This document shows positions 24,305-28,188 of a stretch of 28,188 nucleotides of DNA, piece after piece. This DNA comes from Dehalococcoidia bacterium UBA2160 (GTDB taxonomy: Bacteria; Chloroflexota; Dehalococcoidia; Lucifugimonadales; UBA1123). A program made the translations under genes and the position numbers. The DNA is taken from positions 1 to 28,188 of the forward strand of contig DCWO01000136.1 of NCBI GenBank assembly GCA_002328865.1. Reading direction: 5' to 3'. How positions within the stretch are numbered: position 1 is the stretch's first letter; each line of letters starts with the position of its first letter. The notes beneath the pieces are model-generated. The model saw nothing but the letters and a program-made list of their open reading frames with translations, had not been told where the DNA came from and searched no databases.

Positions 24305-25119
24305 TGTAAATTGCCTCCCTCGGCCGTTTCGACGGGCCGCACGCTCTGTCGGCTCAAGAAGGCTAGCAGATTCTGGATTTCGGCTTCGCTGAGCCGTTCT
24401 GAGTAATTGGCCGGCATCCAGGAGCTCTCGCGGAACTCCAGCGTCACGTCCGCCCTGTTCAACAGATACAGCCTGCCGTCGCGGCCCAAGACCTGGATTG
24501 CGTAGTTGGAATGGTTTTTCGCGACGCCGCGAATCGCGGTCCCGTCCTTCAGGGTCAAGATCACCGGGTCGAAGCCTTCGGTGAAGCGCTCGTTGGGGTC
24601 GAGGAGGCTTTCGCGGATTTGGGCCACGCTCCGAGTCACACCCAGATTCGAGAGGTCCGGTCCGATGTATCCGCCATTGCCTCGGATCATGTGGCAGTCC
24701 GTGCACCCGCCACTCCCGTAGAATAACGCCTCGCCTGCCTCCACGTTCCCCTCGACGTTCTGGCGAATGGCAGGGGCCGATAGGCTCCACACGAAGGCCG
24801 TGATCTGCCACACCGTCTCCTCCTCGAGAGGCGACGGCGGCATGCCACTGCCGGGGATGCCGTTCTTGATCGTGTGGAACAGCTCATCACCGCTGGCTCG
24901 AGCATTGAGCCCGGTCTGCAGGCTGGGCCCGCGTCCCCCTTCACCGGTGACACCATGGCAGCTGCTGCAGACCAGTTCGTACTGTTCCTGACCCGCGCTG
25001 ACAGCTTCGGCGTTTCCGATGTACCGTTCCGACACCGTCGCGCCCCCCGCATTGTCGGGGTCGGCGTCCTGGGCGAACGAGGCCGTGGCAGCCAACAGAA
25101 GGACGCTAATCAATCTCAT
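24301..25119 (-). CDS. Diheme c-type cytochrome
   Basis: The 272-residue protein has a signal peptide (MRLISVLLLAATASFAQ) and two heme c sites, C51-S-S-C54-H55 and C139-T-D-C142-H143. Candidate axial methionines are Met93 (SGMPPS) and Met235 (SWMPANY). Between the second heme and Met235 lies a strand-rich insert (VILTLKDGTAIRGVAKN to YLLNRADVTLEF) typical of cytochromes that accompany PQQ dehydrogenases in Acidobacteria-type genomes. It is periplasmic and probably accepts electrons from the co-encoded quinoprotein, whose start codon overlaps its stop. It is the first gene of the minus-strand operon 25119-21228 and is divergent from the propeller lipoprotein. Confidence 0.93.
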   Translation of the reverse strand: MRLISVLLLAATASFAQDADPDNAGGATVSERYIGNAEAVSAGQEQYELVCSSCHGVTGEGGRGPSLQTGLNARASGDELFHTIKNGIPGSGMPPSPLEEETVWQITAFVWSLSAPAIRQNVEGNVEAGEALFYGSGGCTDCHMIRGNGGYIGPDLSNLGVTRSVAQIRESLLDPNERFTEGFDPVILTLKDGTAIRGVAKNHSNYAIQVLGRDGRLYLLNRADVTLEFRESSWMPANYSERLSEAEIQNLLAFLSRQSVRPVETAEGGNLQ

Positions 25120-25377
25120 GCTGTCTCTGAAATGTCCGTTTGCCGAGGGAGGCGTGGATGTTATCCTCTGCCAAGGCGGAGGGCAACCTCACCAAGAACG
25201 GCGCGCGGTTCCTGCACAACTTCGGGACCAGGGCACGCTCTCTAGCAACACCACGGGTTCCCAAGACATGGTCAGCGGCTGTTTCAGAGGCGGTCTCGGT
25301 CCGTGCCAAGTCGAGCGAGGCGAAGCCGACGCCAGAGACGAAACCGCCGCAACAAGAGCAATCGTAGGGGGCCAGGT
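25120..25377. promoter_or_regulatory. Divergent intergenic region
   Basis: The 258 bases between the divergent cytochrome and propeller lipoprotein genes contain no protein I recognise in any frame and should hold both promoters. I cannot name a promoter element or operator with confidence. Confidence 0.35.
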
Positions 25378-26463
25378 ATGACACGGTGCTGTTGCGTAGC
25401 CCTCGCGGGCGCGGGTCTCTGGTTGACCGCTTGTGGCGGCGCCTCGGCGCCGCCCAACACTAACGCTGACGCCGCCGCGGGCCTCGACACACCGACCCGA
25501 GCCGCGACGGCACCACCCTACCGGGTCTACGTGACCAACGAAGGTTCGGGCGACCTGACGGTTATCGCCGGCGGCACGCACGACGTGCTGGCTACGATCC
25601 CGCTCGGCAAGCGCCCGCGCGGCATCAAGGTCGGCCCCGGCGGGAACCGACTGTTTGTGGCGCTGAGCGGGTCGCCCCCGGCGCCGCCTGGCGTAGACGA
25701 GGACACACTACCGCCGCCGGACCGATCGGCCGACGGTATCGGGGTTGTGGATCTGACCGAACAGCGGGTCGTGAAGGTGCTCGACGCCGGCACCGACCCA
25801 GAGCAGGTGGCGGTCAGCCCGGACGGCACTCGGATCTTCGCGGCCAACGAAGACGCGGCGCTGGCAACCATTGTCGAGATTGCGAGCGGCAAGATCGTCG
25901 CCGAGCTGCCGGTAGGGGGCGAACCGGAAGGGGTCAGCCTGAGTCCAGACGGCCGCTTCGTCTACGTCACATCAGAGAACGACAGCCAGGTCTCGGTCAT
26001 CGACACGGCGGGGCTAGAAGTAGTCGCCGTGTTCGACGTCGGCGCCCGACCACGCTCGTCGGCGTTCTCGCCCGACAGCACACGCGCGTACGTCACCGCC
26101 GAGAACGGCGGCACGGTCTCGGTGGTCGACACGGCCACGCACGCCGTCATCGACACGATTGAGTTAACCGGCGAGAGCGTGCGCCCAATGGGCGTGGTCG
26201 TCTCGCCTGACGGGATGCGGCTCTACGTGACGACGGGTCGGGGTGGGACAGTGGCCGCCATTGATCTTGTCTCGGGCAAGGGGATCGCTTCGGTCGAGGT
26301 CGGCATGCGACCCTGGGGCATCGCACTGACCGCGGACGGACAGTATCTCTACGTCGCCAACGGACCGTCGAACGACGTCTCGGTCGTCGAGACGGACACG
26401 CTTATGGTCGTCGCCACGATCTCCGCGGGCGAGCGCCCGTGGGGCGTCGCCATTGTCGAATGA
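25378..26463 (+). CDS. YVTN-family beta-propeller lipoprotein
   Basis: The 361-residue protein has a lipoprotein signal with lipobox LTAC (Cys19), a low-complexity Ala/Asn/Thr linker, and about seven propeller blades. Each blade carries the repeated pattern SPDG-x-R-x-YVT ... V-x-VID-(T/L) ... V-x-x-I-x-(V/L)-G-x-x-P-x-G. Examples are PYRVYVTNEGSGDLTVI, SPDGRFVYVTSENDSQVSVID and ADGQYLYVANGPSNDVSVVE. Such proteins are envelope-anchored; roles range from scaffolding to PQQ-cofactor or redox-partner association, and none is proven by sequence. Its position divergent from the quinoprotein operon suggests a shared extracytoplasmic oxidation role. ATG 25378 gives the lipobox; upstream in-frame starts do not. 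Confidence 0.88.
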   Translation: MTRCCCVALAGAGLWLTACGGASAPPNTNADAAAGLDTPTRAATAPPYRVYVTNEGSGDLTVIAGGTHDVLATIPLGKRPRGIKVGPGGNRLFVALSGSPPAPPGVDEDTLPPPDRSADGIGVVDLTEQRVVKVLDAGTDPEQVAVSPDGTRIFAANEDAALATIVEIASGKIVAELPVGGEPEGVSLSPDGRFVYVTSENDSQVSVIDTAGLEVVAVFDVGARPRSSAFSPDSTRAYVTAENGGTVSVVDTATHAVIDTIELTGESVRPMGVVVSPDGMRLYVTTGRGGTVAAIDLVSGKGIASVEVGMRPWGIALTADGQYLYVANGPSNDVSVVETDTLMVVATISAGERPWGVAIVE

Positions 26464-26503
26464 CCTGAAGACAGACCGTCACACATCAAGCATCGAACAT
26501 CAA

Positions 26504-26626
26504 TCACGGCTTCACCAGTGAGCCATCCATGCCCCGTACCGTCGTCCAATCGGATACTCGATGATCTTCAGTCAGCGGATACTTGGCCACCATCGTTTCG
26601 TCGAGATCAATGCCCAGCCCGGGCTG
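26504..26626 (-). pseudogene. C-terminal tail of an enolase-superfamily (mandelate racemase-type) protein
   Basis: A 41-codon frame ending at TGA 26504-26506 reads QPGLGIDLDETMVAKYPL and ends in GMDGSLVKP. The PGLGIDLDE-x-x-x-AKYP block is the conserved last stretch of mandelate racemase/sugar-acid dehydratase enzymes. Everything before it is missing: the frame starts where the IS3 orfA relic overlaps (26607-26626). The host gene was evidently cut by the insertion sequence and then mostly deleted. Confidence 0.6.
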
Positions 26627-26888
26627 CGGTCTCCTTCACCACCACGAGCGCTAGCTCCTGGTCGGCGATGACCGTCCACAGGCGGCGGTTTTCCAGCTCC
26701 AGGGCCTTCAGTCGCTTCAGGTGATCCACGCGTAACCCCCCGTATTCCTTACGCCACCGGGAGTACGTCTGCTCACTCGTGCCGAGCTTGCGCTAGACCT
26801 CGGCGGTGGTCTGCCCTCGAACGAGCTCGACTTCGGCCTGGCGCAACTTGGTGATGATTGGCTCCGGCGTGTAGCGTTGTCTCGGCAC
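26607..26888 (-). pseudogene. IS3-family transposase OrfA relic with in-frame stop
   Basis: From GTG 26888 the frame translates as PRQRYTPEPIITKLRQAEVE, then RGQTTAEV, a TAG stop at 26793-26795, then RKLGTSEQTYSRWRKEYGGL, VDHLKRLKALELENRRLW and DQELAL. This is the helix-turn-helix and leucine-zipper region of IS3-type OrfA, which normally reads EVCRKLG at the stop position. The last codons run into the enolase-superfamily tail. No orfB (DDE transposase) follows, so the element is dead. The 40 or so bases beyond the start (26900-26946, containing ACCGGTTTGAGGGGGC) may be its terminal region. Confidence 0.85.
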
Positions 26889-27132
26889 TTCCAGCTCCCT
26901 TTCGACCCAAAATCCTCTCCCTAGTTTTGGACCGGTTTGAGGGGGCAAGGGCATTGAAACGCCTGCCAGCCAGCGCTAGGATCGGCTTTTACACGTGCCG
27001 GCGGCGAGACCGAGGACGACGGGTGGACAATCGTGACGATCAATTCGAACTCAGTGACCTTTTCGAATGACACTATGGGGAACCAACCGCCTACGAATGG
27101 CGTGCCCTCAGGTTTGAGGCGGAACTAACCCG
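26889..27132. other. Intergenic region between IS3 relic and OmpA-family gene
   Basis: This gap of about 240 bases begins with the probable IS end, contains no recognisable protein, and leads to the OmpA-family gene. An open frame of 57 codons (26958-27128) without a start is present but resembles nothing I know. GC falls across this stretch, so a junction between two compositional segments probably lies here. Confidence 0.3.
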
Positions 27133-28188
27133 ATGAGGACAATATCGTTCCCTGTACTTCTTGGTGTCGGCGCTCTGGTCTGCGACTTTGTAGGGTTCGC
27201 CCAGGAGGATCTGGTCAACGCGGCAGGTTTTGAAAACGGCGCGGTATTACTCGAGTACACGAGTGAATATGGCGATCGCTCAGCATCTGAATGGATCGCC
27301 CTTGGGCTAATCGATGGCACAACGGAACTTGGCTGGTCTAGCTCGAACGGCGCGGGGTTCCCGCAAGAATTTGTAATTGAACTAGCCCAAACGCATGACA
27401 TCCAGCAGTTCGAGTTTGAGAACGGCGGAAATGAAGAAAGAACGAACCCAGGCATATCTGCGAGAACGGTCACGGTGCTGGCCGCAACTGAGAGCCGGGA
27501 CGGTCCGTTCGAAGAAATCTATAGCGGCGATATTTCTACCGAATCGACCAGTGTCAGTCTGGATGCCCCTGTCTCTGCGCGCTGGCTAAAGCTCTCGATA
27601 ACAGCAAATGGAGGTCATGCGCGTTATACCGAACTCATGGAGTTCAGGGGGTTGGGGGTTCCCACTGGTGAAGAAGCACGGGAACAGACCCGAGTATCCG
27701 GCACATACGAGACCAACTGGAACCCGTTCTTCCTGATCGTGGAAGGCAATACGATTCGCGGTTGCTACGACTACGACGATGGGGTTTTTGACGGTTACGC
27801 CGCCGGTAGTTTTCTGAATATCGAGTGGCGTGAATTCGGGCCACAGATAGGTAAAGCGGCTCTGGCAATTGTCGAGGATGGTTCGCAGTTCAACGGCTTC
27901 TGGTACGAAGATGGCGAACTCAGGGGCACTTGGACGGGTGCGAGAACCGATGACAGTCGGGAACCAGCCTGTGCCGCGAACTTAAAGACCGGGTCCAACC
28001 AGGTGAAACTTGCTTTGGACCAAACTGGGCGCGCCGTGCTGTATGGCATCTATTTCGATTACGACTCCGACGTATTAAAGCCGGAGTCTGAACCGACGTT
28101 GAACAACCTTCTGGACTGGCTTCGGGATAACCCCGAAGCCTCCGTGGTATTCGATGGGCATACCGACGCTGATGGTTCCGATGAATAC
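27133..28188 (+). CDS. OmpA-family envelope protein with discoidin-like N-terminal domain (3' end beyond window)
   Basis: ATG 27133 opens 352 codons without a stop to the window edge. A signal peptide (ISFPVLLGVGALVCDFVGFAQ) is followed by a beta-rich domain at about 25-175 with the layout of F5/8-type C (discoidin) folds: ASEWIALGLIDG, FPQEFVIELAQTHDIQQFEFEN and ARWLKLSITANGG. Next is a region of about 100 residues (SGTYETNWNPFFLIVEG, GSFLNIEWREFG). From about residue 310 the OmpA-like peptidoglycan-binding domain begins: IYFDYDSDVLKPES, LDWLRDNPEASVVFDGHTDADGS. It is probably outer-membrane or periplasmic, tethered to peptidoglycan, with carbohydrate or surface binding at the N-terminus. 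Spot GC (27/60 at 27361-27420) is far below the region to its left. Confidence 0.85.
   Translation, partial: MRTISFPVLLGVGALVCDFVGFAQEDLVNAAGFENGAVLLEYTSEYGDRSASEWIALGLIDGTTELGWSSSNGAGFPQEFVIELAQTHDIQQFEFENGGNEERTNPGISARTVTVLAATESRDGPFEEIYSGDISTESTSVSLDAPVSARWLKLSITANGGHARYTELMEFRGLGVPTGEEAREQTRVSGTYETNWNPFFLIVEGNTIRGCYDYDDGVFDGYAAGSFLNIEWREFGPQIGKAALAIVEDGSQFNGFWYEDGELRGTWTGARTDDSREPACAANLKTGSNQVKLALDQTGRAVLYGIYFDYDSDVLKPESEPTLNNLLDWLRDNPEASVVFDGHTDADGSDEY

Noticed and set aside
26958..27128. 57-codon open frame ending just before the OmpA-family start
   Set aside because: It has no start codon before its last third and no resemblance I can name; it could be a relic but is too short to support.

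Overview
The window looks like a Gram-negative, GC-rich, soil- or marine-type heterotroph. An Acidobacteriota (Vicinamibacteria-like) source is my best guess. The basis is indirect: many secreted proteins whose signal peptides end in A-Q, a diheme cytochrome c next to a PQQ dehydrogenase, a lipoprotein beta-propeller, cyclase-family and cupin proteins, a sulfatase with a radical-SAM maturase, and an OmpA-type envelope protein. No rRNA, tRNA or CRISPR array was seen.

Left part (0.2-9.0 kb). A minus-strand operon runs DctP-DctQ-DctM (TRAP transporter), then a Cys-type sulfatase, then a secreted double cupin, and ends at a strong hairpin. Divergent from it, with overlapping starts, is a plus-strand run: amino-acid-synthesis (DUF1185) protein, fumarylacetoacetate-hydrolase-like protein, VOC metalloprotein, ketopantoate-reductase-like PanE, and a HisC-like aminotransferase that breaks off near 9010. 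Together these suggest uptake of an organic acid, possibly sulfated or aromatic-derived, and its intracellular breakdown. The substrate cannot be read from the sequence.

Middle (9.0-17.8 kb). This is a scarred accessory region. A block of about 50% GC carries a molybdopterin oxidoreductase without a visible Tat leader and a protein fusing a four-cluster ferredoxin to an NrfD/PsrC membrane domain. It is followed by an internally deleted tyrosine-integrase relic that is joined to a truncated methyltransferase-like start. Next come an anaerobic sulfatase-maturating enzyme with a SEC-C tail, a truncated DUF1622 gene spliced onto a decayed second panE, and an intact second hisC. Fragments of a flavin monooxygenase and a PQQ-type propeller follow. 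The two panE-hisC pairs are diverged copies that have decayed reciprocally: panE is intact in the first and hisC in the second.

Right part (17.9-28.2 kb). This is an export-rich region: a cyclase-family hydrolase, a frameshifted mutarotase-fold protein, a secreted cupin, and a minus-strand operon of diheme cytochrome c, PQQ dehydrogenase, cupin and a small monooxygenase-like protein. A divergent YVTN propeller lipoprotein follows. Then come an IS3-family orfA relic with an in-frame stop, a 41-codon enolase-superfamily tail, and the start of an OmpA-family protein with a discoidin-like N-terminal region that runs off the window. Spot counts show lower GC at both edges (31/60 at 841-900, 27/60 at 27361-27420) and in the Mo-oxidoreductase block (28/60 at 9721-9780) than elsewhere (46/60 at 8101-8160). 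The contig is therefore a compositional mosaic, and assembly chimerism should be excluded before the junctions are interpreted.
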